In this document: one piece after another, positions 9,331-18,733 of the stretch | Layout: each line of letters opens with the position of its first letter | Numbering within the stretch: position 1 is the stretch's first letter | Source: Gemmatimonadota bacterium | GTDB lineage: Bacteria; Gemmatimonadota; Gemmatimonadetes; Longimicrobiales; Gaopeijiaceae | NCBI GenBank assembly: GCA_028874905.1 | Contig: JAPPGZ010000073.1 | Location: 173,756 to 237,755, forward strand | Reading direction: 5' to 3' | Length of the DNA: 64,000 nucleotides | Translations under genes and position numbers: made by a program | The notes under the pieces: model-generated | What the model saw: the letters and a program-made list of their open reading frames with translations, nothing else | Told to the model about the DNA's origin: nothing | Databases searched by the model: none

Positions 9331-9446
9331 GCCGAGGCGCCCGCGTGGGGCACCAAAAGGTGGAGCCCTGCCTTGGCTCGTGCTAGCTTGCGATGCCGTT
9401 GGGGGCTCCCACTATAGCACATCAGGTAAAAGCGGGATATGGAAAG

Positions 9447-9923
9447 ATGATTAGTGTCAAAAAAGATGACATATTCAGGTTCGCTCCGGACGTGGACGCC
9501 ATAGTCAATTCCGTGAACTGTAAAGGCGTCATGGGACGAGGGCTCGCACTACAGTTCAAAAAACGGTTCCCGGAGAACTTCCAGGAATATCAAGAACGGT
9601 GCCACGAGGGAAGCATGAAACCGGGTGACCTGTTCGTGCACGAGAACAAGGGAGAAGGGCCGAGGTACATCATCAACTTTGCGACCAGGGATCACTGGAA
9701 GGACAATAGCCGTGTGGAATACGTGGAAACTGGACTGACCACATTGGCAAAGCTCATTCGTTACCTGAAAACGGATGACGCATGGCTGGCAATCAACTCC
9801 ATCGCCATTCCGGCACTCGGATGCGGACTCGGGAACCTCAAGTGGCCTACCGTCAGGAAGTTGATCGAACTCCACCTCAAGGATGTCGAAGGGGTGGATG
9901 TCATTGTGCTTGAGCCACGATAA
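9447..9923 (+). CDS. orphan macrodomain (ADP-ribose hydrolase) protein
   Basis: 158 residues from ATG 9447 with GGAAAG just upstream. One macrodomain covers nearly the whole protein: DAIVNSVNCKGVMGRGLALQFKKRFP forms the ADP-ribose-binding N-terminal motif, and ALGCGLGNLKWPTV the distal phosphate-binding loop. The close similarity to DarG-type macrodomains suggests removal of ADP-ribose from DNA or protein. Unlike DarG it lacks a C-terminal toxin-neutralising domain, and no DarT toxin is present on either side. The base composition is visibly more A+T-rich than its neighbours, which suggests transfer. Confidence 0.82.
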   Translation: MISVKKDDIFRFAPDVDAIVNSVNCKGVMGRGLALQFKKRFPENFQEYQERCHEGSMKPGDLFVHENKGEGPRYIINFATRDHWKDNSRVEYVETGLTTLAKLIRYLKTDDAWLAINSIAIPALGCGLGNLKWPTVRKLIELHLKDVEGVDVIVLEPR

Positions 9924-9938
9924 CATGTCCACCAGCCG

Positions 9939-10558
9939 ATGACGGCGCGCAGGGGCGACGACGCGGCGCGCGAGTTCGGGGGGGCGCTTGGGGCGGGCCT
10001 CATCATCACGGTGTCGCACGCCTTGATGCTCTACCTGTGGCTGGCCTGGCGCTTCCATGACGGCGCCGTCTTTTACCCGACCGGGTTGTCCGACGTGGGG
10101 TCGTTCGTCGGGCGGGTCTGGGAACAGGTCGTCGCGCACGCAACGCCGTCCTGGCGTACGTTCGCGATCTACTGGACGTTTCTCGTCGTGCAGGGATTGT
10201 TGGCAGCCTTTCTTCCGGGATTAAAGGTCAAGGGTTTGCCGATCCCATCGCGCGGAGGCGAGCGACTGGTCTACCGCTGCAATGGAATCAGCGCCTGGTG
10301 GCTGACCCTCGTCGGCGTCGCCGGGCTGCACTTCTCGGGCATCTTCCCACTGCAGACGATCTACGAGCAGTTCGGCTGTCATGGGGTCTGATCTGCGGCT
10401 TCGAACACTTCCTGCCCTATTTCTACGTGGTCTTCTTCGTAGTCATGATCGTTCATCGCGCGAGCCGCGACATCGCGCGCTGCAAGCGGAAATACGGAGC
10501 CGACTGGGATCGCTACGTTGAGGAGGTGCCGTACCTCTTCATCCCGAGGGTCTACTGA
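9939..10558 (+). pseudogene. ERG4/ERG24-type sterol reductase, internally deleted and frameshifted
   Basis: The first frame (9939-10391) gives a membrane protein with GLPIPSRGGERLVYRCNGIS, the conserved early region of sterol C14/C24 reductases, and stops at 10391. A second frame continues HFLPYFYVVFFVVMIVHRA to KYGADWDRYVEEVPYLFIP at 10558, the family's C-terminal signature. Real members are about 400 residues or more; here about 200 remain, so most of the transmembrane and NADPH-binding core is gone. A gene that once acted on sterol or sterol-like lipids has been lost. Confidence 0.75.
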
Positions 10559-10652
10559 CGAGCCAACCTGACTGACAGCTCGTGAGTGACCCTGGCGTTT
10601 CGGATGGGAACCGGCTGCCGAGCGATCAGGGTCTATTTCTTTTCGATGGGGT

Positions 10653-11912
10653 TTACCGAACTTCGGTCGGGAGCCTCCGCACCACCACGCTGGCCACGTC
10701 GAACTCGTCCAGCTCGATGAATGCCGCCAGTCCGTCCGGGCCGAAGGCATCCGGCATGGCGGTCGCCTCGGCGGAGTAGGTGCCGACATACTCCCCATCG
10801 GGAGTCACAACATCGATTGGTCCGCCGCGTTCGGGGTGTTCGCCGCGGCGTTGCACCCAGATCCGGCCCTCCCAGGTAGTGGAGAGATCGTGAAGGACCG
10901 GGATTTCGTGGTAGAAGGGTCTCTCAACCGCGAAGCGGATACTGGTGCTGGTACGCGTCGACTCCACTCGAGTGGCCAGTCGTTCCTCGTAGTCCCGTTC
11001 AATTGCGGGCGTCACGGGCTCGGGCTCAAACGGTCTGCGAATGATGCGTGTTACTTCTCTTGAACCCGATGGCGTGATCTTCAAAGCGTAGGCGGATGAG
11101 TCGGAGTGGACAATGCCACCATCCGGTAGGACCCCCACCAGGAGCGGCGGCTCGAAACGGGCTGGGTAGCCAACCTGTTCAAACGCGTCGGCCAACGAGC
11201 CACCTCCTATCCTGATGTTCTCAGCCATGCCTTTGACAGGCTCCCCGCGGGGAGGAAGCCAACCATCGACCACGGTATCGGTCTCGACGATTTCGCCCTC
11301 GAGCCCGACCCATGTGACCGGACGGGATGTCGGGGGGGCAGCCGGGGCACCGCCATCGCCGCCGTGGAGGCCAATGCTGGCACCGAAACCACCGGCGAAC
11401 ACGGCTCCGCCGCGCGGATCGCTATGTATCGCACGCGAGCTGGCGACGCCACCAGGTGCGTCGCTCGTGTGAACCATGCGGAGATACTGGCCAGTTGCGT
11501 CGAACAGTTGGTAGGCGCGGTGTCCGAGATCTCTCACGACCGTGGTTCCGTCCCTCAACACCGCGAAGCCCACCGGGAGGTTGAACTCACCGGGACCTTC
11601 GCCCGAGCGGCCGAACTCGCGCAGGAAGCCTCCGGTGGGGTCGAACACCAGAACCCTCACCTCGTTGGATCCCAGCTCGTCGAACACGAAGAGGTTGCCC
11701 GCCGCGTCGAAGGCCACTTGGGTAACCTGGGCAAACATCTCCCAGGTCTCGCCTTCAAGTACACCGACACGGAAGACTTCCTCGAAGTCGGGTTCGATCA
11801 GCTGATCCCGGCCGGTGACCTCGACGATCTCCTGAGCTCGGAGACCGGCGGGCGCGGCCAGGACTGCCATGAGGACGGAGCAGTGAATGGGCGCGAACCT
11901 GCTGGCGTTCAT
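10653..11912 (-). CDS. secreted 6-bladed beta-propeller protein
   Basis: 419 residues from ATG 11912, which follows GAGGTCC. The signal peptide ends near APAGLRAQ. Propeller signatures: [31 protein letters not shown] near residue 105, and the C-terminal blade [22 protein letters not shown] followed by [21 protein letters not shown]. This C-terminal block is the one that survives as isolated fragments at 30.1 and 62.3 kb. Function unknown; probably periplasmic or surface ligand binding. Confidence 0.75.
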   Translation of the reverse strand: MNASRFAPIHCSVLMAVLAAPAGLRAQEIVEVTGRDQLIEPDFEEVFRVGVLEGETWEMFAQVTQVAFDAAGNLFVFDELGSNEVRVLVFDPTGGFLREFGRSGEGPGEFNLPVGFAVLRDGTTVVRDLGHRAYQLFDATGQYLRMVHTSDAPGGVASSRAIHSDPRGGAVFAGGFGASIGLHGGDGGAPAAPPTSRPVTWVGLEGEIVETDTVVDGWLPPRGEPVKGMAENIRIGGGSLADAFEQVGYPARFEPPLLVGVLPDGGIVHSDSSAYALKITPSGSREVTRIIRRPFEPEPVTPAIERDYEERLATRVESTRTSTSIRFAVERPFYHEIPVLHDLSTTWEGRIWVQRRGEHPERGGPIDVVTPDGEYVGTYSAEATAMPDAFGPDGLAAFIELDEFDVASVVVRRLPTEVR

Positions 11913-12015
11913 CAAGGACCTCTTCTGTCAATCGAAGGTGCCGAGTCGGGGCAATCGGGCCCTAAGTGAATGTTCTACCTTGGCGCCGAGGTTGTCCACC
12001 CGAGGCCGACAGCGC

Positions 12016-13153
12016 TCAATAGATTGGCGGCAGCCGTATTCGGTGGAAGTCCGCCCAGAGCTCCAGGAACGGTATCAGTACTCCGGCGCCCCGATCGCTG
12101 TTCGCGGCCAGGAATAGGGCTGTCCCGCGATATGGGGCCACGATCAGGTATGCAACCACGCCCGGGTTTCCTCCGCTGTGGTACAGGTTTTGTTCGGAAC
12201 CCTGACCGGACACTCCGTGCCCGTAGAATGCGTTCTCGACACCACTGGATCGTGACTTTCGCGGTAGGGGCACGAAGAAGTTGCGTGGCCATTTCACTGG
12301 GTCTGGTCGTGCCATCGTCGGCGATCTCAAAATAGCCCGATAGGAAGTGGCTCATATCGACGGCATCGGTCATCAGCCCACCGGCTGCCGCCCCCGTGAC
12401 TCGGTATGGCGCGATCGAGTTCCCGTTCGAATCCGTCCCCATGGTCGCCCGTATCTCATCGTCGGTCGGTGAGAAGGTCGAAGCCGTCATGAGATTCGGC
12501 CCAAAGACCGTAGCTCGCATGAAGTCGTCGAAGCGTTGACCCGACACTTCCTCTACAAGCAACTCCAGTACCGTATATCCCCCTCCTGAGTACTGCCAGG
12601 AGGCGCCCGGCTCCTGCACAATCGCGACCGCGGTCCCATCCACCTCGCCCGAAAGCGTCGCCTCCAGCGTCACGTTCGATTGGTTGAGCGGCACCATCGG
12701 AACTGACGGTACGTTGAGGCCAGCGGTGTGGCTGAGTAACCGACCTATCGTAACTTGACGAGACCGGCCATCACTCTCGGACAGGCGCCACCGGGTCAGC
12801 CGCTCGTTGACTGGTTGTCCGAGCGCCAGGTCGCCATCTGCCACGAGCCCGAGAACTCCCCATGCCGTCACGGCCTTTGAGAGGGAGGCAACATTCAGTG
12901 GCGTCGAGGCCGTCATCGCTTGCCCCGACGAAGGATCCACGAAGCCGTACCCTGTGGTCAGAACCGGAACCCCATCATGAAGGTAGGCGATGACAAGGCC
13001 CGCAACCTCATGTTCAGCCAGCAGCCCCGGCGCCACCGAATCGAGCATGGCCCGGAACCGGTCCGGTCCTTCTTGCGCCGCGGCCAGGGTGGGGCCGATG
13101 AGCAGCCACATGGCTGTGGCCCATGGGACGTGAATGGACCCCACTACTGGCAC
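12016..13153 (-). pseudogene. class C beta-lactamase-like serine hydrolase, frameshifted
   Basis: GTG 13153 lies directly after the stop of the upstream hydrolase gene. A signal peptide precedes the SxxK nucleophile motif (ASLSKAVTAWG) and a YSGGGY motif, both right for the fold. Near 12250 the frame breaks: the original frame runs through improbable Arg-rich sequence to 11975, while the adjacent frame supplies the expected end (FYGHGVSGQGSEQNLYHSGG and GVVAYLIVAPYRGTALFLAA) to 12016. An indel or an assembly error would explain it; without correction the protein loses its third active-site element. Confidence 0.7.
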
Positions 13154-14692
13154 CTAATTCCCGATCCGCAGGAACTCCTCGCCAGTATCCGGGCCCGTCC
13201 GCAAGGTGATGCTTGATGCCGGTCCTCCATCGGGCGGGAACTCGAAATCCAGGACGTTGCCGCCCGCGAGTTCCGCGCGCAGCATGTCTTCGCTCGCGTC
13301 GAACAGCTCCGCCCGGCTCCGCGCGACCCCTATCCGAACCTCGAGTCCGTTCGCCACCACCCGCCACTCCATCCGGCCGAATCGAGGGCTCTCATACACG
13401 CCGGCATAGTGCTCGAGGGGATGCGAGAGAGGACCGAGACGCGCCTTCCGCTCCGCCAGATGGGCGGCCAGTCCGCGACGGGCCTCGTCCAGGCGTTCGC
13501 GCATGCCGTCGATGCGTGCGGCATAAGTGTCTTCAAGCCGTGCCTTGCCAAGCAGGCGATCGTAGACGTACGTCGCCATCAGGTCGGCCGCCAAAGCAGA
13601 AGGGCCTCCCGAGTTGACGAGCACGACGACTCCGATGCCGTGCTGCGGCATGAACGACAAGTGGGAGTGGTACCCCGAGAACCCGCCGAAGCGATGCACC
13701 ACGGTGTCGCCTTCGTACGTGCCGAGATCCCATCCGTAACCCCACCCGAAGCGATGCAACGACAGGAACTGGCGATCCTGCTCCACGTGCTGCCGCTGCG
13801 TCGCCTGAAGCGCGCTCAAGCTCGGCACGGTGCCCCGGCCGCCCTCCGCTCGGCCACTCAAGTGCACGGCGACGAAACGTGCCAGATCGCGAGCGGTGGC
13901 AAAGTGTCCTCCTGCGGCGTGCATGTTCGAGTCGGCCTTGCGCAAGGGACTCCGCTCGAAGCCGTCAGGCAGGAAGCCATGTGGCTGCGCGAGGCGCTCC
14001 GCGGGGATCCGCGACACGTAAGCGGTCGTCTCATCCATGCCGAACGGGTCGAGCACCTCCTGCCGCACGACTTCCTTCCAACTCTCGGAACTTGTGCTCT
14101 CGAGAATCATCCCCAGCAGGTTGTAACCGAGGTTCCCGTAGGCGAAGCGACGCCCCGTCGGTGACGGGACGTATTCCCGCAGGGCATCGATGAGCTGTGC
14201 GTGGGTGAAATCGCCGGTAAAGGCCGTTCGGAACACCACCGGTCCCAATCCCTGTTGGATGCCGTGCGTCATCGTCAGGAGGTCGTGGACCGTCACTGCA
14301 TCGGCGTCGAGCGGTGGCTGGAAGCGAAGCTCGGGCACGTACGCAGTGATCGGTGCGTTCAGGTCGATGAGCCCCCGATCAGCGAGTGCGATCACCGCGG
14401 TCGCCGTGATCGCCTTGGTGGTCGAGGCGATGTAGAACGCCGTTTCCGTGTCGACCCCCCTGCCGGCATCCACATCGGCGACGCCAAAGCCGCGCGCGTG
14501 CACAACCCAGTCATCCTGGACGACGGCGAGACCGATACCCGGGGCAGCGCCCATCTCGACGAGCTTACCCGCCAACCTGTCGACATCCGCGCGCCAGTCG
14601 CCCCCGATGACAGCTTGGGCGTACAGGGGCTGGTAGACGACGAAGGCGGTCGCCAGCACCGCCAAGTATATGCTGCGTGTTCTGCCAAGCAT
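13154..14692 (-). CDS. secreted serine hydrolase, beta-lactamase/EstB family
   Basis: 512 residues with a signal peptide (cleavage near LYAQ). Active-site elements are present: S90-T-T-K93, Y185-G-N187, and a C-terminal VHRFGGFSGYHS block equivalent to the KTG/HxG box. A C-terminal beta domain of about 150 residues follows, as in penicillin-binding-protein-like esterases and D-aminopeptidases. Substrate not predictable: peptidoglycan peptide, ester or beta-lactam. It is followed with no gap by a paralogous hydrolase gene, so the two were a tandem operon. Confidence 0.82.
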   Translation of the reverse strand: MLGRTRSIYLAVLATAFVVYQPLYAQAVIGGDWRADVDRLAGKLVEMGAAPGIGLAVVQDDWVVHARGFGVADVDAGRGVDTETAFYIASTTKAITATAVIALADRGLIDLNAPITAYVPELRFQPPLDADAVTVHDLLTMTHGIQQGLGPVVFRTAFTGDFTHAQLIDALREYVPSPTGRRFAYGNLGYNLLGMILESTSSESWKEVVRQEVLDPFGMDETTAYVSRIPAERLAQPHGFLPDGFERSPLRKADSNMHAAGGHFATARDLARFVAVHLSGRAEGGRGTVPSLSALQATQRQHVEQDRQFLSLHRFGWGYGWDLGTYEGDTVVHRFGGFSGYHSHLSFMPQHGIGVVVLVNSGGPSALAADLMATYVYDRLLGKARLEDTYAARIDGMRERLDEARRGLAAHLAERKARLGPLSHPLEHYAGVYESPRFGRMEWRVVANGLEVRIGVARSRAELFDASEDMLRAELAGGNVLDFEFPPDGGPASSITLRTGPDTGEEFLRIGN

Positions 14693-14873
14693 CGCGAAAA
14701 ATCCTCTTCAGCGCCTCGAACGCGGGGATTTGGTTGTCCGCATCCTTGATAGTTTGACAAGACGAACGCGGGGATCGGTTGGATTCACCCTGGCGAGTGT
14801 AGGCAGTCAGCTGTGGCGGCTACTCGGCCGATGGCCTTGTCACACGGCCGAGCACACCTCATGGTTCGACCTC

Positions 14874-15581
14874 ATGGACACGCAGACACCCCGCGACGGG
14901 ACCGTCGACGAAAGCGAGCTTCCCGATTCCCCCGGTCGCGCACGGGCCGGAGGTCGCGTGACCGATCGCATCCCCTTCGGCCGCCTTGCGCTTGAGTTCG
15001 TGGTTATCGTGGTTGGCGTTCTCGTCGCCCTCGGCTTCGATCAGTGGATGACCACCATCGACCACCGCCGACTCGTCAACGAGACGCTCTACGCCCTGGC
15101 CGCAGAAATCGCCGAGAACACGGTAACCCTCGACCGTCGCATGGCTTATCACGACCGCATCCTGCCGGGGCTCGTCGAGAATCAGCGGGCTGCCGAAAGA
15201 GGCGAGCGCCAGAGCATCTCGATCAGCGGAGCACTGCCCGAAGGACTCGGGCTCACGCCGTTGAGGAGTACGGCGTGGGAGTTGGCCAGCGTGACCGAAG
15301 CCGTGCGGCACTTCGATTTGCCGATTCTCTCCACGCTCTCCCTCACGTACGCCCTTCAGGAATCGCTCCACGAGTACGATCGGATCGTTTCCGCCGGGAT
15401 CATCCAACCGCAGTTCTTCGCGGCCACGGACCAGCCCGGCCCGATCATCTACCTCGGCGTCATGTTGACCGATGTTCGGGAACGCGAAGACGAACTTAGG
15501 CGGTTTTACGCCGAGACGCTGCGGCATGTTCGTCAGCAGCTGGGAGATCCCGAGGCTGGGGCGGTGATGGAGGTCCGTTGA
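14874..15581 (+). CDS. DUF6090-like membrane-anchored protein
   Basis: 235 residues from ATG 14874; earlier in-frame sequence overlaps the divergent hydrolase promoter and is not protein-like. A cytosolic N-terminus is followed by one membrane helix (ALEFVVIVVGVLVALGFDQW) and a long extracytoplasmic helical domain. The layout matches the family of the gene at 29.4 kb, so these are paralogs. Function unknown. A small membrane protein gene begins 11 bases downstream. Confidence 0.65.
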   Translation: MDTQTPRDGTVDESELPDSPGRARAGGRVTDRIPFGRLALEFVVIVVGVLVALGFDQWMTTIDHRRLVNETLYALAAEIAENTVTLDRRMAYHDRILPGLVENQRAAERGERQSISISGALPEGLGLTPLRSTAWELASVTEAVRHFDLPILSTLSLTYALQESLHEYDRIVSAGIIQPQFFAATDQPGPIIYLGVMLTDVREREDELRRFYAETLRHVRQQLGDPEAGAVMEVR

Positions 15582-15591
15582 ACGGAAGAAG

Positions 15592-15885
15592 TTGAGCTCG
15601 CGAGCATGGACTACCGTCGGGACCATGATCGGAGTGATGGCGTTCGGCCACCTCCTGGCGGTGACCACGAAGCTCGCGATGGGAACACTGGACGGTCCGG
15701 TCCTGGTGTTCTACCTGATCGGGGTGGTGCTGGCAGTACCCTCCTGGTGGTTGATCGTTCACACCCGAAAGCTGCTTGCGCCCAACGAACGACCCGGCCC
15801 GAAGACGTTGGCGCTCAATGGTGCCGTGGCGGTCACCCTGCTCGGGCCGGGGGTGCACAACCTGCCGCTCGCCGCGCCGGCCTGA
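15592..15885 (+). CDS. small membrane protein
   Basis: 97 residues from TTG 15592, chosen because GGAAGAAG lies just upstream and it is 11 bases after the preceding stop. Three hydrophobic segments (GTMIGVMAFGHLLAV, VLVFYLIGVVLAVPSWWLIV, ALNGAVAVTLLGPGV). An alternative start is ATG 15625. Likely cotranscribed with the DUF6090-like gene. Family not recognised. Confidence 0.5.
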   Translation: MSSRAWTTVGTMIGVMAFGHLLAVTTKLAMGTLDGPVLVFYLIGVVLAVPSWWLIVHTRKLLAPNERPGPKTLALNGAVAVTLLGPGVHNLPLAAPA

Positions 15886-16013
15886 GCGGGCAGAGCTTCG
15901 AACAGTTCAGTGGGATGGAGTGACGCCCCGCTCCCCGGGGTGTAACTCATGCAAATCGGACCTGCTCGCGGCGGAAGAGCACTTCGAACGATGGACCGGG
16001 CGGACTGCCTACG

Positions 16014-16817
16014 TCAGACATCCGTCAGCGTGAGCGGACGAGGCGACCGCCCGTCGATGTCGGTAAAGCCGTAGTGTTCGGCGAGCGCGGCCGCCACGAG
16101 CACCTGTCCAGTCCACCGGCGGACGTCCTGATCGCCAGCCAGCGCGGCCACGGCTCGCCCGATGAACTCGGGGCTCTCCGAGTTGCCGAGGTCGAAGACC
16201 CCGGCTGCAAGCACTGCTTCTGTCCGCACGAGGCCCGGGTACAGGGATACGACGGCAACATCGTGGTCGCTCAGTTCGACAGCCATGTCGGCGGTGAGCT
16301 TGTCGGTGGCGGCCTTCGAGACGCCGTAGATCACGTTACCGAGGTGCTTCTGCGCTGCCCACTGCGAGACGTTCACGATGAGACCGCGCCGACGCGGCAA
16401 CATCAGCCGTGCGGCATGCTGGCTGGCAGCGAATGCGGCCCGCACGCCGACATCCATCATCGCCGCCCAACGCCATAGCGGCTGTGCCCAGAAGGGTGCC
16501 GACCAGGTGAACCGGCCGTCCTCCACCATGTTCTCGTAGCCGCCCCAAGCGTTGTTGACGAGTACATCGAGCCGTCCCTGCTCAGTCACAATCCGTTCGA
16601 ACAGGTGGTCGACGCTCTGGTCGTCGGCATGATCGCAGGCTACGCGGACGATCGCGTCGTCAAGGTCGGCGGTTTCGATGGACCTGCCGCTTGCGTAAAC
16701 CATCGCGCCCGCGCGGTGCAGACCTTGCGCGATGCCGCGCCCGACGCCTCGGCTTGCCCCGGTCACCAGCGCACAGGCTCCGTTCAGGGTTGGTCTGGCA
16801 CGGATCGGGTCGGACAA
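16014..16817 (-). CDS. short-chain dehydrogenase/reductase
   Basis: 267 residues from TTG 16817, preceded by AAGGAGCC. Classical SDR layout: cofactor motif TGASRGVGRGIA near residue 20, NNAWGG near 90, Ser in NVSQWAAQ and catalytic YGVSK near 170. The long N-terminal half and its sequence around LVNNAWGGYENM are like DHRS1-type SDRs, so NADP(H) use is likely. Substrate unknown. A separately translated VOC gene lies 31 bases upstream on the same strand, so they may form an operon. Confidence 0.85.
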   Translation of the reverse strand: MSDPIRARPTLNGACALVTGASRGVGRGIAQGLHRAGAMVYASGRSIETADLDDAIVRVACDHADDQSVDHLFERIVTEQGRLDVLVNNAWGGYENMVEDGRFTWSAPFWAQPLWRWAAMMDVGVRAAFAASQHAARLMLPRRRGLIVNVSQWAAQKHLGNVIYGVSKAATDKLTADMAVELSDHDVAVVSLYPGLVRTEAVLAAGVFDLGNSESPEFIGRAVAALAGDQDVRRWTGQVLVAAALAEHYGFTDIDGRSPRPLTLTDV

Positions 16818-16848
16818 GCTGGCTCCTTATCGCAGCGGCATCACTCTC

Positions 16849-17214
16849 TCAGTGCCTGGACGAAATCACGAACTGGTTCCCGTCGGGATCGCTGAATGTC
16901 GCGAAAGTGCCCCACGGCTGCTCCTCCGGCTCTGCGACGAACTTCACACCGCGCTCTGCCAACTCGCGAAATGTGGCCCGCACATCGTCGCTCGCGAAGA
17001 CCACGTTCGACGGCGTTCGGACGCGATCTTCCTGACCTGGAGGGGTGTAGAGCACCACGCGCGTATCAGCCCCGGGAATGCGCAGCTCGATCCAGCGCTG
17101 ATCACCGAGTGGCTGATCCGTTGCCACGCGGAAGCCCAGCTTGCTGGTGTAGAAGTCGAGTGCGGCGTCCTGATTCCGGACAGGGATTGAAGTGAACTTG
17201 ATTCGTCGGATCAC
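16849..17214 (-). CDS. VOC/glyoxalase superfamily protein
   Basis: 121 residues from GTG 17214, set by GGAGGGCC 4 bases upstream rather than a longer frame without a binding site. One VOC module pair: KFTSIPVRNQDAALDFYTSKLGF at the start and TFATFSDPDGNQFVI at the end, where the final acidic and His/Glu positions of the fold normally bind metal. Such proteins act as lyases, dioxygenases or resistance proteins; this one cannot be assigned. Same strand as the SDR downstream. Confidence 0.82.
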   Translation of the reverse strand: MIRRIKFTSIPVRNQDAALDFYTSKLGFRVATDQPLGDQRWIELRIPGADTRVVLYTPPGQEDRVRTPSNVVFASDDVRATFRELAERGVKFVAEPEEQPWGTFATFSDPDGNQFVISSRH

Positions 17215-17348
17215 TGCGGCCCTCCATGGCTCGAGAGTGTGTTCACGGGTGGCCGTAGTCAAAGCCAGCGCGCCCGGCGGGGTCAAGGCGTGAATGGTGT
17301 GCTAGTGCAACGGTTGCCCCACCCCACGCGGGCGCCCAGCTTTGATCG

Positions 17349-17633
17349 ATGGAAATCGACCCGTATGTCATCGATGTGCTTCTGCCCGATTTGGTCGGGC
17401 ACGATCGGCACCCCAGCGCTTATCTGACCTACCTCTACCTGTATCGGCACACGGCCGACAAGGCGGCTGAGCTGAGCCTGAGGCAGATCGCGGAGGGCAC
17501 AGGCCTGTCCAGGCGCGCGGTCCAGGCTGCGTTGGCCAGGCTGGAGGGCCGCGGGCTCGTCGACATCGAACGGGATAGCATCACTTCCGTCGGCCGCTAT
17601 ACCGTGAACCGACCGTGGCAGGGCTCGCGCTGA
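17349..17633 (+). CDS. winged-helix DNA-binding protein
   Basis: 94 residues. Residues 40-75 (LSLRQIAEGTGLSRRAVQAA followed by LARLEGRGLVDIERD) form a winged helix-turn-helix of the helix-turn-helix_36/replication-initiator type; an aromatic N-terminal helix (LTYLYLYRHTADKAAEL) precedes it. It stands alone between the divergent VOC gene and the convergent SRPBCC gene. A small regulator with unknown target. Confidence 0.65.
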   Translation: MEIDPYVIDVLLPDLVGHDRHPSAYLTYLYLYRHTADKAAELSLRQIAEGTGLSRRAVQAALARLEGRGLVDIERDSITSVGRYTVNRPWQGSR

Positions 17634-17724
17634 AAGCGAGCGGTCGGCGGGGTGCCGCTGCAGGCCGGTGGCGTACTCACTCGAGCCGCCTACCACGGCC
17701 GCCCCGGAACGGTGTCCGGACACT

Positions 17725-18276
17725 TCACGTCTCCGCAGACCGGTGCACCGCCCCTTCCGGCCCGAAACGACGCGCATAATGGGCGAACCGTTGGTCGTGG
17801 CGCTCCCAGTTGAAGGGCTCGACCGGATCCCTCCCAAGCAGTGCCTCCAGCGAGGCCAAGCAGTGGTCCCAGCCCGCGGCGTCCCGCGCCGCCCGTCCCT
17901 TGTCGTCAAAGGTGTGTGTGAAGGTGAGTAGTGTGCCGCCGGGGCGTTCCTCGAGTTCCCATCGGAGCACGTCCGCGTCCCACCGGTATTCGAGCACGCT
18001 GGGTGCATTGTACACCAGCATCTCACCTGTCATCACCAATCCCTCGTCGTCCGAGTCAGAGGGTGTCTGACCGGGCTCGGGCGGAAACACGAAACGGAGG
18101 GCCGCACCCACCTCGCGGTCTCCCGTCATGCGGGCCGGAAACCACGCGGACAGTTCGCTCTCGGACGTGATCGCACGCCACACGCGCTCGCGCGAGTGCC
18201 CGAGGAATCGCCTGAATCGCAGGACCTGCCTGCCCCCCTGCTCTCCGAGGGTTCCGCTGCCTTCCGCTTCGTTCAT
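17725..18276 (-). CDS. SRPBCC (AHSA1-type) protein
   Basis: 183 residues. The AHSA1/START-like pattern is clear: FLGHSRERVWRAITSESELSAWFPARM at the start, VLEYRWDADVLRWEL and LLTFTHTFDD in the middle, and WDHCLASLEALLGR near the end. Its ATG overlaps the ArsR stop by 4 bases, giving a translationally coupled ArsR-SRPBCC operon, a very common pairing. The SRPBCC cavity probably binds a hydrophobic ligand. Confidence 0.85.
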   Translation of the reverse strand: MNEAEGSGTLGEQGGRQVLRFRRFLGHSRERVWRAITSESELSAWFPARMTGDREVGAALRFVFPPEPGQTPSDSDDEGLVMTGEMLVYNAPSVLEYRWDADVLRWELEERPGGTLLTFTHTFDDKGRAARDAAGWDHCLASLEALLGRDPVEPFNWERHDQRFAHYARRFGPEGAVHRSAET

Positions 18277-18587
18277 TGGTCGTCTCCAATCTGTTCGAGG
18301 TGCGCTTCAAGGGCGTCGAGATGGCCTTCCCAGGATCGGCGGTAGCCCTCCAGCCACGCGGCTATCTCCTGAAAGGGCTGTCGGCGGAGCTCGTAGAGCC
18401 GCCGCTGAGCAACCACCGTGGACTCGACCACCCCGGCCTCCCGTAGCACCCGGAGGTGCTTTGAGACCTGTGGCTGACTGAGCACTAGCAGCTTCTCGAT
18501 CTCGCCGACGTACCGCGGGCTCGACTGCAGCAGCTCGACGATTCGGAGTCGCGTCGGCTCGGCGAGGGCAGTGAGTGTTGTGAGCAT
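18273..18587 (-). CDS. ArsR-family transcriptional repressor
   Basis: 104 residues from ATG 18587. The winged helix is typical (LAEPTRLRIVELLQSSPRYVGEI, LSQPQVSKHLRVLREAGVV). No cluster of cysteines is present, so it is not a metal sensor of the classical ArsR type. It probably represses its own operon with the downstream SRPBCC gene through the palindrome in the promoter just upstream. The ATG is only about 6 bases after the -10 box, which suggests a leaderless transcript. Confidence 0.85.
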   Translation of the reverse strand: MLTTLTALAEPTRLRIVELLQSSPRYVGEIEKLLVLSQPQVSKHLRVLREAGVVESTVVAQRRLYELRRQPFQEIAAWLEGYRRSWEGHLDALEAHLEQIGDDQ

Positions 18588-18592
18588 GATTG

Positions 18593-18622
18593 AATATACA
18601 CAAGAACGTATATACGGTGCAA
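18593..18622 (-). promoter_or_regulatory. promoter and operator of the ArsR-SRPBCC operon
   Basis: Read on the minus strand: TTGCAC (18622-18617), an 18-base spacer and TATATT (18598-18593). The spacer contains a perfect palindrome CGTATATACG at 18607-18616, well placed for repression by the ArsR product. Confidence 0.65.
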
Positions 18623-18733
18623 GGTATATAACGCTGGACGCCGATGGATGGCGGCACAGGTCCACGTTGACGCCGTCCATCAGGCTCGCCTATCGTCTGC
18701 TTTGACGCCGACTCGCCGCCCTAGGAGGACCCC

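Noticed and set aside
9360..9446. Promoter for the macrodomain gene
   Set aside because: TATAGC and TTGC-like pieces exist, but spacing is poor; not called.
10582..10620. ACCGGCTGCCGAGCGATC shared with 5131-5148
   Set aside because: An 18-base match in two places only, with unrelated flanks; could be a relic of the same element but too short to call.
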